From Glo-17 sp964637835 (GTDB lineage: Bacteria > Krumholzibacteriota > Krumholzibacteriia > LZORAL124-64-63), in contig CAZWYF010000009.1 of assembly GCA_964637835.1 (NCBI GenBank), positions 1 to 64,000 of the forward strand: a stretch of DNA of 64,000 nucleotides, read 5' to 3'. Positions 17,062 to 25,599 of this stretch are shown here, piece after piece. The notes below the pieces were generated by a model. That model did no database searches, was not told the origin of the DNA, and worked only from the letters and a program-made list of their open reading frames with translations. How positions within the stretch are numbered: the first letter of the stretch is position 1; every line of letters begins with the position of its first letter. The translations under genes and the position numbers were made by a program.

Positions 17062-19212
17062 TCACGGCGCCAGCCCGGCGGCCCAGATCACGCTGCGGGT
17101 CCAGGCCTGCGTGGCGTCCAGTCCGCCGGCGATGGGGCGGGCGGGCGAGACCGCGACGCCGCGCTGGCGCAGTGCTCGCCGCAGGTCCGCGGCCTGGTCG
17201 TCGGGCAGCTGCTCGTCCGGGAACCAGTACCAGCCCACCGGCAGATCGGCCGCCAGGCCGTCCACCACCGCGGCCAGCTCCTCCGGCGTGGCGCCAGGAT
17301 AGGGCACGAAGCCCACGCCGGTCAGGGCGAGGACGCCGGCCACGCGTCCGGGGGCCGCGGCCGCCACCTCGAGCGCGGTGGCTGCCAGGAGGTCCACCCC
17401 GGCCAGGTGCACCGGGCCGGCGGCGAGGAAGTCGCCCAGCCAGCGGACCAGGTGCAGGGTGCGCGCCCGGGCGAGCTCCGGGTCGTGTCGCGGCGGCAGA
17501 TGGGGATAGGCCAGGATCAGGTCCGGGACCGGTCCGTCCGTCCGCTCGGCTCGCTCGGCGAGCAGGCGGGGGGTCATGGTCACCGCCCGCTCGGCCGCGC
17601 CGGGGGCCCGGGCGAGCAGCAGCACCACGGTGGCCGGTTCTCCGGGGCGCCAGCCCGCGGGCAGGGCGAGGCTGCAAGGCAGCGGGTCCTCGCCGTCGGG
17701 GCCGGGGGCCGCGGCCAGGTAGGGGCCGCCCGGCGGCAGGGTGGAGCCGGTGGCCTGCAGGCGCTCGAGGAGGGCCTCGAGCTCATCCACGGTGGTGCCC
17801 AGGGCGCCCGCCGGGTCGTGCGGCCGGTGACCGGCGAGGGCGGCCGTCACCGCGTCCAGTCGCCACTGGAGCGCCGGGCGCTCCGCCGCGGGGGCGGCCG
17901 CGATGCGCCCGGCGGTCCGCTCCGACCAGTCAGGCGGCAAGGACACCAGCTCCGTCTCCCAGGTCACGGGATCGGCGACGCCCGGTCCGTCCAGGGTGGC
18001 GCCCAGGCGCAGGCTGCCCGCGGCCAGGTCCAGGGGCGTGCTCAGCGTGGCGGTGCGGTGGCCGGCGGGACCCGGCAGCGGCATGGACCCGCGCCAGACC
18101 ACCGCGCCCTCGCGGTCGCGCGCCACCAGCCGGGCCTCGGCCGGGCCGTCCCCGGGCAGCACGGCCGCCAGGGGGGCGATCTCCAGCGGCTCCTCTCGCA
18201 GGAGGGTCCGGGCCACGCGTCCGTGGAGCGCGGGGCCCGCCGCCGGCGGCCAGTCCACCTGCACGGGGATGCCCCGCCGCCAGTCGCGTCCGGCGTCGCC
18301 GCGGGCGGGGTCGTCCAGCCAGGCGGCGTGGCCGGCGGCGCGACCGTCGCGCTCGGTGGTCACCGACAGGTTGACCAGCAGGGGCCGATCCACCAGCGGA
18401 TGCCAGGGCCGGCAGACGGACCAGGGAATGGCGAACTCGTAGCGCAGGACGTCGTCGGCGAGGACGCGCAGCTTGGGCGTCAGTTCCGCCAGGTGCTGCC
18501 AGCGGTGGCCCAGGCGCACCGCGCCAGCGGGCAGATTGTCCGCCAGGCCCACGGCCATCTCGACGCCGCCGCGCCCCTCGGCCGCCGCCGTGGGCGGACC
18601 CAGCCACGCGAACACGCCACCCCCGCCGTGCCATGGCGCCCGGGTCAGCCCGGTGGCGCCGGTCACCTCGACGGTCACCTCGAGGGCCTGCGCGGTCACG
18701 CGCAGCCGCATCTCGGCGCGGGGCGGGGTGAGGCCGCCGACGCGGTCGGGCAGTGCGATGGGATCGCTCCAGCGATCGGCCGTCAGCGTCAGGGCCCGCG
18801 CCCGGGCGCGGGCGGCCAGGCCGTCGGCCCAGGCGGCGCGCAGCTCGGCGTAGGTGGGCGACGCGCGCAGGGCGCCCAGGTCGTCGTCCCGGTCGGCGTG
18901 GCGGAAATCGTCGAACCCGTGGATCACGGCCTGCCGGAAGGCCTGCCGGGCCCGGGCCGGATCGCCCACCTGCTGTTCCAGGCCGGCCAGGTTGTACCAG
19001 AGGCCGGCGTGGCCGCCCTGCTGCTCGCTGGCCTGGCGGGCGGTGGCGAGCGCGGCCGGCAGGCGACCGTCGCGGAGCTGGACCTGCAGCGAGTCGAGCA
19101 GCGCCTCCTGGGCTGCCGGTCGGGCGGGCGCCAGGGCCAGCCCCAGCAGGACCAGGAGCCGGAGCACGGCGCCCGGGGGGCCGGCGGCGCGGGATGGGGA
19201 CCATGGACCCAT
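17062..19212 (-). CDS. secreted TPR-containing protein with a degenerate alpha/beta-hydrolase-like C-terminus
   Basis: A 716-residue exported protein of unknown function. A signal peptide occupies about residues 1-35 (ending PARPAAQ). A tetratricopeptide-like region follows (LWYNLAGLEQQVGDPARARQ, about 60-110). The middle, about 170-300, is beta-rich with WHGGGGVFAWLG and resembles family-9 carbohydrate-binding-like domains, although I am unsure. The C-terminal 200 residues look like a secreted esterase or alpha/beta hydrolase (LILAYPHLPPRHDPE, VAGVLALTG). Where a GxSxG nucleophile would sit it reads HLAGVDLLAATA, with no Ser, so catalysis is doubtful. The ATG at 19212 has GAGG seven bases upstream. 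Confidence 0.6.
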   Translation of the reverse strand: MGPWSPSRAAGPPGAVLRLLVLLGLALAPARPAAQEALLDSLQVQLRDGRLPAALATARQASEQQGGHAGLWYNLAGLEQQVGDPARARQAFRQAVIHGFDDFRHADRDDDLGALRASPTYAELRAAWADGLAARARARALTLTADRWSDPIALPDRVGGLTPPRAEMRLRVTAQALEVTVEVTGATGLTRAPWHGGGGVFAWLGPPTAAAEGRGGVEMAVGLADNLPAGAVRLGHRWQHLAELTPKLRVLADDVLRYEFAIPWSVCRPWHPLVDRPLLVNLSVTTERDGRAAGHAAWLDDPARGDAGRDWRRGIPVQVDWPPAAGPALHGRVARTLLREEPLEIAPLAAVLPGDGPAEARLVARDREGAVVWRGSMPLPGPAGHRTATLSTPLDLAAGSLRLGATLDGPGVADPVTWETELVSLPPDWSERTAGRIAAAPAAERPALQWRLDAVTAALAGHRPHDPAGALGTTVDELEALLERLQATGSTLPPGGPYLAAAPGPDGEDPLPCSLALPAGWRPGEPATVVLLLARAPGAAERAVTMTPRLLAERAERTDGPVPDLILAYPHLPPRHDPELARARTLHLVRWLGDFLAAGPVHLAGVDLLAATALEVAAAAPGRVAGVLALTGVGFVPYPGATPEELAAVVDGLAADLPVGWYWFPDEQLPDDQAADLRRALRQRGVAVSPARPIAGGLDATQAWTRSVIWAAGLAP

Positions 19213-19335
19213 GGGACGACCTCGGCGGCGGGAAACGGGTGAGCAGCACGCGAGCAGGTGATACCTTAACCTCTCGACCGCGTGCAACCCAAACCCGCCG
19301 CGCCGGTTCCGCCGGCGCCGATCCGGGAGGCGACC

Positions 19336-21226
19336 ATGTCCGTCCGCACCGCCCTGTTCGCCGCGATCCTGACGGCCGCGTCCGCTGCGCCTGCCGCGCC
19401 CGCCGCGCCCGCCGNNNNNNNNNNNNNNNNNNNNNNNNNNNNNNNNNNNNNNNNNNNNNNNNNNNNNNNNNNNNNNNNNNNNNNNNNNNNNNNNNNNNNN
19501 NNNNNNNNNNNNNNCTGCCGCGCCCGCCGCGCCCGCCGTCGATGGGGACGCCGCCCCGGCCGCCGACCCGCTGCCCGTGCCGGGGCCATCCGCCCTGGAG
19601 ATCCCCGCCGCGACCATGGCCGCCGCCGCGCCGGCCGACCTCGTCCTGCACGGCGGCCGCATCCTCACCATGCTGGAGCCCGAGCCCGTGCCGGCGCCCA
19701 CGGCGCTCGCCTGCCGGGACGGGCGCATCGTCTGGGTGGGCGACGACGCCACCGCCCTGGGCCTGCAGGACCGCGCCACCACGGTGATCGACCTGGCCGG
19801 CGCCGTGGCGGTGCCCGGCCTGGTGGACAGCCACGCCCATCTCCACGGCGTGGGCAAGGCCCTGGCCGAGATCGACCTGGTGGGCACCGAAAGCGCCGCG
19901 GAGTGCGCCGCGCGCGTCCGCGAGGCCGCCCGCGCCACGCCCGACGGCTGGCTCCAGGGCCGCGGCTGGGACCAGAACGACTGGCCCGACCAGGCCTGGC
20001 CCACCCGCGAGCTGCTCGATCACGCCGCCCCCGGCCGGGCGGTCCTGCTGCGCCGCGTCGACGGCCACGCCGCCTGGGCCAGCACCGAGGCCCTGCGACG
20101 CGCCGGCATCGGCGCCGACACCCCCGACCCGCCCGGCGGCAGCATCCTGCGCCATCCCGACGGCACGCCCACCGGCGTGCTGGTGGACAACGCCGTGGAA
20201 CTGGTGCGCGCGGTGATCCCGCCGCCGGACGCCGCGGAGATCCGCCGCCGCATCCTGCTGGCCCAGGACCACTGCCTGCGCCACGGCATCAGCGGCGTCC
20301 ACGAGATGGGGGCCACCTGGCCGAAGGTCCAGGCCTACCGCGCCCTGCATGCGAGCGGCGAGCTGGCGCTGCGGATGCACGTCTTCCTCGAGGACGACCC
20401 CGCCACCCTCGACCGCGGCCTGGCCGCCGGACCGCTGGTGACCGCCGACCGTCTGCTCCAGGTGCGCGGCGTGAAGCTCTACGCCGACGGCGCCCTGGGC
20501 AGCCGGGGCGCCTGGCTCCTGGCCGACTACTCCGATCACGCCGGCCACCGCGGCCTGGAGGTGACCCCCCTGGAACACCTGCGCGCGGTCTGCACCCGTG
20601 CCGCCGCGGCGGGCTTCCAGGTGGCCACCCACGCCATCGGCGACGCCGCCAATCGCCGCGTCCTCGATCTCTACGCGGAATTCCCCGCCGGGGTCCGCGC
20701 GGCCCAGCGCTGGCGCGTCGAGCACGCCCAGATCCTCGCTCCCGCCGATATTCCGCGGTTCGCGGACCTGGGCGTGATCGCCGCCATGCAGCCGGTACAC
20801 GGCACCAGCGACATGGACTGGGCCGGCGATCGCCTGGGCGAGGCGCGTCTGGACGGCGCCTATGCCTGGCGGTCGCTGGTGGCCAGCGGCGCCGCGGTCT
20901 GCCTCGGGACCGACGCGCCGGTGGAGGCGGTGGATCCGCTGGCCACGCTCTTCGCCGCCCGCACGCGCACCCACGCCGACGGCACGCCCGCGGGTGGCTG
21001 GCGCCCCGCGGAGCGCCTGGATGGTCGCACGGCCCTGCGCCTGGCCACCCTCGGCTCGGCCCACGCGGCCTTCCTGGAGCACGAGGCGGGCGTGCTGGCC
21101 CCGGGTCGGCTGGCGGACGTCACGGTGCTGCCCGCCGATCCCACCACCTGCCCGCCCGCCGTGCTGCTGGAGATGACCCCGCGACTGACCGTGGTGCACG
21201 GGCAGGTGCGCTGGCAGGCGCGGTGA
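19336..21226 (+). CDS. exported amidohydrolase (YtcJ-like, amidohydrolase family 3), interrupted by an N run
   Basis: A metal-dependent hydrolase of the YtcJ/AtzA-like amidohydrolase superfamily. The start at 19336 (GGGAGG, five bases upstream) gives a signal peptide MSVRTALFAAILTAASAAPA. After the gap come LVLHGGRILTM, the metal motif GLVDSHAHLHG, KLYADGALGSRG with the usual bridging Lys region, HAIGDAANR, VEHAQIL and GTDAPVE. The N run at 19415-19514 has the same 24 bp on both sides; removing it and one copy (124 bases) brings the signal peptide into frame with the enzyme. The substrate is unknown. Confidence 0.85.
19415..19514. other. assembly gap (100 N) with 24-bp duplicated flanks
   Basis: Positions 19391-19414 and 19515-19538 are identical (24 bp of CGCCCGC-type low complexity encoding Ala-Pro repeats). 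Collapsing them restores the amidohydrolase frame. The true repeat number could still differ by whole units. Confidence 0.75.
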
Positions 21227-21242
21227 GCGGACGGCGCGCGCC

Positions 21243-21342
21243 NNNNNNNNNNNNNNNNNNNNNNNNNNNNNNNNNNNNNNNNNNNNNNNNNNNNNNNNNN
21301 NNNNNNNNNNNNNNNNNNNNNNNNNNNNNNNNNNNNNNNNNN
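21243..21342. other. assembly gap (100 N) between amidohydrolase and phzF-like gene
   Basis: The flanks share only GCGCGCC (7 bp), too little in such GC-rich DNA to show an overlap. The remaining 166 intergenic bases hold the leader of the next gene. Confidence 0.7.
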
Positions 21343-21433
21343 GCGCGCCGGGCGATCGCCCGGCGACGGCACCTGCCCTGGCCGCTGTTCTGGCTGGCAT
21401 GTGTTTCGGCTGGAACGATTACTGTTTTTCGGC

Positions 21434-21479
21434 TAACATCCGGCGGGACGGACCAGCCTCATCTTCCCCGGTCCGTCCC
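21434..21479 (+). promoter_or_regulatory. candidate -10 element and 5' leader hairpin of the phzF-like gene
   Basis: TAACAT at 21434-21439 is a good -10, although no strong -35 accompanies it. About six bases on, GGGACGGACC (21445-21454) pairs perfectly with GGTCCGTCCC (21470-21479) around a 15-base loop. The AAGGAG ribosome site begins at 21482, two bases after the stem. The message would start with this hairpin beside its ribosome site. Confidence 0.45.
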
Positions 21480-21492
21480 GGAAGGAGATCCC

Positions 21493-22434
21493 ATGGCCGT
21501 GCTCCCCCTGCACATCGTCGACGCCTTCGCGAGCGAGCCGTTCCACGGCAATCCGGCCGCGATCGTTCCCAACGCCACCCAGCTCGGTGAGCAGGAGATG
21601 CAGAACATCTCCGCGGAACTGGGCATGGAGGTGGGCTTCGTGCTGCCCCCGGAGGAACGGGCCGCGGATGTGCGTCTGCGCTTCTTCAGCGACCGCCACG
21701 AGGGGAACCTCAGCGGTCACGTCCTGCTCGCGGCGTTCACCAGCCTGGCGGACCGGGGCATCTTCCGTCCCCGCCCCGAGGGCCGGTTGCTGCACGTGGA
21801 GACCCTGGCGGGCGTCCTGGAGGTGACCCTCTCGGGCGACCCCGGGGGCCCGGTTCACGTCAGCTGCGAGATGCCCACTCCCCGTTTCGGCGAGCCCATC
21901 CCGCCCGACGAGGTGGCGCGCTGCTTCGATACCTCCACCGAGGCGGTCCGCCTCGACGACCGGGGACCGCAGCGAGTCTCCTGCGGCTTCGATCACGTGG
22001 TGGTGCCGGTGTCCGATCGCGACCTGATCCGCGGCGACCTCGCCGGCCGCGACCGGGTCCGGCGATTGCTGGACGACCGCGGCGCCTCCGGCATGGTGCT
22101 GTTCTGTCCGGAAACCGACGACCCCGCCATCGACTACCATTGCCGTTTTCTGCACCCCGGCGACCGGCGCCGCTGCGAGGACATCGCCAGCGGCACCTGC
22201 CTGGCAGCCGTGGCGGCCTACGCCGTGGCCCACGGTCTGCGCGAGTGCGGCGAGAACGTGCTCGTGGTCACCGAGCAGGGGCATAATCTGGGGCGTCCCA
22301 CGCAGGCGCGCCTGAACGTGCGCTGCCTGAACGGCGAGATCCATCGCGTGCTGCTGTCGGGAGAGGGGACGGTGGTGCTGCGCGGAGCGCTGCAATACGA
22401 GCCGCGACCCACGGCCCTGGGGGCCCGGGCCTGA
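21493..22434 (+). CDS. PhzF family isomerase/epimerase
   Basis: A 313-residue member of the PhzF/diaminopimelate-epimerase-like fold. Family marks are VDAFASEPFHGNPAAI at residues 9-24, Glu46 in the position of the catalytic Glu (MEVGFV; most relatives have SETxF), FFSDRHEGNLSGH in place of the usual RxFTPxxExxxxGH, and ASGTCLAAVAAY in place of SGSAxxxL. These proteins isomerise or epimerise small metabolites, and most have no known substrate. The active-site words deviate from typical PhzF, so it may be a divergent subfamily. AAGGAG lies five bases before the ATG. Confidence 0.75.
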   Translation: MAVLPLHIVDAFASEPFHGNPAAIVPNATQLGEQEMQNISAELGMEVGFVLPPEERAADVRLRFFSDRHEGNLSGHVLLAAFTSLADRGIFRPRPEGRLLHVETLAGVLEVTLSGDPGGPVHVSCEMPTPRFGEPIPPDEVARCFDTSTEAVRLDDRGPQRVSCGFDHVVVPVSDRDLIRGDLAGRDRVRRLLDDRGASGMVLFCPETDDPAIDYHCRFLHPGDRRRCEDIASGTCLAAVAAYAVAHGLRECGENVLVVTEQGHNLGRPTQARLNVRCLNGEIHRVLLSGEGTVVLRGALQYEPRPTALGARA

Positions 22435-22499
22435 GACCGCCCGGCGACCGGTCCGCACCCCGCCCGCGACTCGCCCCGCACCTGGCCCGCGACCCGGCC

Positions 22500-22599
22500 N
22501 NNNNNNNNNNNNNNNNNNNNNNNNNNNNNNNNNNNNNNNNNNNNNNNNNNNNNNNNNNNNNNNNNNNNNNNNNNNNNNNNNNNNNNNNNNNNNNNNNNN
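22500..22599. other. assembly gap (100 N) between convergent genes
   Basis: It lies between the phzF-like stop (22434) and the ackA stop (22616). The bases before it repeat GCCCGCGAC twice, and no shared overlap with the right flank is visible. True content unknown. Confidence 0.7.
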
Positions 22600-22615
22600 C
22601 ATCCGGCCCGGAGGG

Positions 22616-23833
22616 TCAGGCGCGCTGATGGTCGGCGGAGAGCACCAGGTCGCGGGTGTCGCGGGCGATCATCAGTTCCTCGTTGGTGGGCACCACCATG
22701 ATCTTCACCCGCGAGGTGGGCTTGCTGATGATGGCCTCGTCGTGGCGGACGCCGTTCTCGAAGGGGTCCAGCTCCGCGCCCATGATCTCCAGGCCGCGGC
22801 AGGCCCACTGCCGGATCATGGACCCGTTCTCGCCCACGCCGGCGGTGAAGATGATGGCGTCCACGTGGCCCAGGGCCACGGCATAGGCCCCGATGTACTT
22901 GCGGATGTGGTAGCAGTAGACCTCCAGGCCGAGGCGGGCCCGTTCGTTCCCCGCGGCATATTCGCGCTCCACGTCGCGCAGGTCGCTGCTGATCCCGGTG
23001 ATGCCGTAGATGCCGCTCTCCTTGTTCAGGATGCGGTCGATGTCGTCCAGCGACACCTCCAGCTTCTTGGCCAGGAAGCCCACGATGGCCGGGTCGATGT
23101 CGCCGCAGCGGGTGCCCATGACCAGGCCCTCGAGGGGCGTGAAGCCCATGCTCGTGTCCACGGAGCGGCCATTGCGCACCGCGCACACCGAGGCGCCGTT
23201 GCCCAGGTGGCAGGTGATGAAGTTGCAGGTGTTGGGCGCGCGGCCCAGCAACTCCGCCGCCCGCAACGTCACGTACCGGTGGCTGGTGCCATGGAAGCCG
23301 TACCGGCGGACCCCGAACCGCTTGTAGTAATCGTAGGGCAGGGGGTAGACGTAGGCCGAGTCCGGCATGGTCTGGTGGAAGGCGGTGTCGAAGACGCCCA
23401 CCTGCGTCACCCCGGGCAGCACCTGCTGGGCGGCCTTGATGCCCACGATGTTCGGCGGGTTGTGCAGGGGCGCCAGGGGGATGCACTCCTCCAGGGCGGC
23501 CACCACGTCCTCGGTGATGATCACCGAGCCGGCGTACTTCTCCCCGGCGTGGACCACGCGGTGGCCCACGGCGTTGATCTCGTCCATGCTGCGGACCACG
23601 CCGCGGTCCGCGTCGGTCAGCGCGGCGATCACCAGCTCGATGGCGCGGGCGTGGTCGGGCACCGGCAGCTCGGCCTGGTGCTTCTCGCCCCCGGCCGGCG
23701 CGTAGGTGTGCCGCCCCATCTCCAGGCCGATGCGCTCGATGAGGCCCTTGGCCAGCAGACGCTCCTCCTGCATCTCCAGGAGCTGGTACTTCAGGGAGCT
23801 GCTGCCGCAGTTGATGACCAGGACGTTCTGCAT
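22616..23833 (-). CDS. ackA: acetate kinase
   Basis: It converts acetyl phosphate and ADP to acetate and ATP in the cytoplasm, the ATP-yielding step of acetate overflow; the reverse reaction also occurs. The 405 residues match the family. Signatures are VLVINCGSSSLKYQL at the N-terminus, VGHRVVHAGE, DTAFHQTMP, YGFHGTSHRYV, HLGNGASVCAV, GTRCGDIDP and FTAGVGENG. All the usual catalytic residues (Asn, Arg, Asp, His, Glu) are present. It starts 17 bases after pta, so the two form an operon. Confidence 0.97.
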   Translation of the reverse strand: MQNVLVINCGSSSLKYQLLEMQEERLLAKGLIERIGLEMGRHTYAPAGGEKHQAELPVPDHARAIELVIAALTDADRGVVRSMDEINAVGHRVVHAGEKYAGSVIITEDVVAALEECIPLAPLHNPPNIVGIKAAQQVLPGVTQVGVFDTAFHQTMPDSAYVYPLPYDYYKRFGVRRYGFHGTSHRYVTLRAAELLGRAPNTCNFITCHLGNGASVCAVRNGRSVDTSMGFTPLEGLVMGTRCGDIDPAIVGFLAKKLEVSLDDIDRILNKESGIYGITGISSDLRDVEREYAAGNERARLGLEVYCYHIRKYIGAYAVALGHVDAIIFTAGVGENGSMIRQWACRGLEIMGAELDPFENGVRHDEAIISKPTSRVKIMVVPTNEELMIARDTRDLVLSADHQRA

Positions 23834-23850
23834 GGCGCCGTCTCTCCGTT

Positions 23851-24846
23851 TCAGCCCTGGGCCTGGAGGGCGGTGATGGCCGCGACGTTGACGATGTCCT
23901 CGACGCTGCAGCCACGGCTGAGGTCGTTCACCGCGCCGGCCAGGCCCTGCATGACCGGGCCCACCGCCTCCGCGCCGGCCAGTCTCTGCACGAGCTTGTA
24001 GCCGATGTTGCCGGCGTCGAGGTCGGGGAAGACCAGGACGTTGGCCTTGCCGGCCACCGGGCTGTCCGGCGCCTTGCGCTCGCCGATGGCCGGGACCAGG
24101 GCGGCATCGGCCTGCAGCGGCCCGTCCACCAGCAGCCCGGGATGGCGGCCCTGGAGGATGGCCATGGCCGCTTCCACCTTGTCGACGTCCTCGCCGCTGC
24201 CGCTGCCCATGGTGCTGTAGCTGAGCATGGCCACCCGGGGCTCGAAGCCGCAGAGGGCGCGGGCGGTGCGGGCGGTGGCGGCGGCGATGTCGGCCAGCTG
24301 CTCGCCGTTGGGCTGGGGGTTCACGGCGCAATCGCCGAAGACGATCATGCCGTCCTCGCCCAGATCCCAGTCGGGCCGGACCATCACGAAGCAGCTCGAG
24401 ACGATGGTCGAGTCGGGCGCCGTGCCGATGATCTGGAAGGCCGATCGCAGGACGTCGCCGGTGCTGCTCACCGCGCCGGCCACCATGCCGTCCGCCCGCC
24501 CGCGGCGTACCATCATCGCCCCGTAGAAGAGGGGGTCCTGCATGACCTCGCGGGCACCCGCGGCGGTCATGCCCTTGTGTGCGCGCAGTTCGTGATACGT
24601 CTGCGCATAGGTCTCCAGATCGGGGTCCTGGGCGGGGTCCACCAGGGTCAGGCCGGCGGGGTCGAGCCCGAGGGCGCCCATCTCGGCGCCGATGGTGTCG
24701 GGGTCGCCCAGCAGGATCACCGCGGCGATGGATTCGTCACGCAGGGTCACGGCAGCACGGAGCATGCGCTCGTCCCGGGACTCGGGCAGGACGATGGTCT
24801 TGCCCAGCGCGGCGGCCTTGCGGCGCAGTTCGGCGACGAAATCCAT
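23851..24846 (-). CDS. pta: phosphate acetyltransferase
   Basis: It makes acetyl phosphate and CoA from acetyl-CoA, feeding acetate kinase encoded next. It is a 331-residue single-domain form with no N-terminal DRTGG/regulatory part. Signatures are TIVLPESRDERML, DPLFYGAMMVRRGRADGMVAGA, FGDCAVNPQPN, MLSYSTMGSGSGEDVDKV and GKANVLVFPDLDAGNIGYK. AAAGG lies seven bases before the ATG. Together with PDH this gives a path from pyruvate to acetate with substrate-level ATP. Confidence 0.96.
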   Translation of the reverse strand: MDFVAELRRKAAALGKTIVLPESRDERMLRAAVTLRDESIAAVILLGDPDTIGAEMGALGLDPAGLTLVDPAQDPDLETYAQTYHELRAHKGMTAAGAREVMQDPLFYGAMMVRRGRADGMVAGAVSSTGDVLRSAFQIIGTAPDSTIVSSCFVMVRPDWDLGEDGMIVFGDCAVNPQPNGEQLADIAAATARTARALCGFEPRVAMLSYSTMGSGSGEDVDKVEAAMAILQGRHPGLLVDGPLQADAALVPAIGERKAPDSPVAGKANVLVFPDLDAGNIGYKLVQRLAGAEAVGPVMQGLAGAVNDLSRGCSVEDIVNVAAITALQAQG

Positions 24847-24902
24847 GGTCAGACCTTTCGACGAGGCTTCCGGAGCGAGGGTTCGAGGGCGCTGGCGACC
24901 CG

Positions 24903-24931
24903 AAAATGGCCCGCCCCGGCGGCGAAGTCAA
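24903..24931 (-). promoter_or_regulatory. candidate promoter of pta-ackA
   Basis: On the minus strand TTGACT (24926-24931) and CATTTT (24903-24908) are 17 bases apart, about 57 bases upstream of pta. The -35 is strong and the -10 is weak. Confidence 0.4.
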
Positions 24932-25016
24932 ACGCCCGCGAAGGTGGTCGGTCTGGATGTCTGGTCGGTGCAGAGGGCGTTCGGGTTGAGCGAATTCTGG
25001 ACCGATCCGGCCCGCT

Positions 25017-25031
25017 CCCGGCCGCGCCGGG
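25017..25031 (-). terminator. short hairpin after the rrf2 gene
   Basis: CCCGGC at 25017-25022 pairs with GCCGGG at 25026-25031 across three bases, eleven bases past the rrf2 stop. It has no T tract, so this is a weak call. Confidence 0.25.
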
Positions 25032-25041
25032 ACGCTCCCGA

Positions 25042-25479
25042 TCAGTCCTGGGCCAGGATGCGGAGCCGGGCCTGGTTGGCCTCGGTGAGCATGTCCTGGA
25101 GCGTGAACCCGCGCCAGAAGTCCTGCAGGCGGTTGTCCAGGAGCTTCCAGACGTCATGGGCCACGCAGCAGTCGACACGGTTGCAGGAGGAGGGGTCGTC
25201 CACGCACTCCACCAGGTGCGGATGCGCGTCCAGGGCCGCGATCACGTCCCAGAGGGTGATCTCGCCGGGCTCGCGGGACAGGACGTAGCCACCCTTGACG
25301 CCCTTCTGGCTGTTCACCAGGCCCGCCCGCCGCAGGGGGCTGACCACCTGCTCGAGGTACTTGCCGCTGAGCTCCTGCTCCTCGGCGATGGCGGAGATGG
25401 AGACCGGCGGCCCGCCATAGCCCCTGGCGATGGTCAGGATGGCGCGTAGACCGTAGCGGACCCGGGTATTGACCTTCAT
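25042..25479 (-). CDS. Rrf2 family transcriptional regulator with IscR-like Fe-S ligands
   Basis: A 145-residue winged-helix repressor or activator. Residues 1-70 hold the DNA-binding domain (RYGLRAILTIA, ISAIAEEQELSGKYLEQVVSPLRRAGLV, GVKGGYVL). After it come Cys92, Cys99, Cys104/105 and His108. This spacing closely matches the [2Fe-2S] ligands of E. coli IscR (Cys92, Cys98, Cys104, His107), so it probably senses Fe-S status. It lies between nadE and pta but has its own promoter. The nifU-nifS operon 11 kb away carries a palindromic site in its promoter that is a candidate target. Confidence 0.88.
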   Translation of the reverse strand: MKVNTRVRYGLRAILTIARGYGGPPVSISAIAEEQELSGKYLEQVVSPLRRAGLVNSQKGVKGGYVLSREPGEITLWDVIAALDAHPHLVECVDDPSSCNRVDCCVAHDVWKLLDNRLQDFWRGFTLQDMLTEANQARLRILAQD

Positions 25480-25551
25480 GCGGCAGTTCTCCTCGCCCGT
25501 CCCTCGGTGGGGCGGCTCCCCGCGGTGGCGTCAGTTGCCGTGGCTGACCCC

Positions 25552-25580
25552 ATTAAAGGCGATGCGGAGCCCGCTTTCAA
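25552..25580 (-). promoter_or_regulatory. candidate promoter of the rrf2 gene
   Basis: On the minus strand TTGAAA (25575-25580) and TTTAAT (25552-25557) lie exactly 17 bases apart, a near-consensus sigma-70 promoter 72 bases before the start codon. Just upstream, at 25586-25592, is CGGACCA, which also occurs in the nifU operator candidate. Confidence 0.55.
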
Positions 25581-25599
25581 GAAAATCGGACCATGATTC

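Noticed and set aside
15166..19242. A 1358-codon plus-strand open frame across the propeller and TPR genes
   Set aside because: It spans three minus-strand genes and their intergenic DNA, has no ribosome site and shows low-complexity shadow composition.
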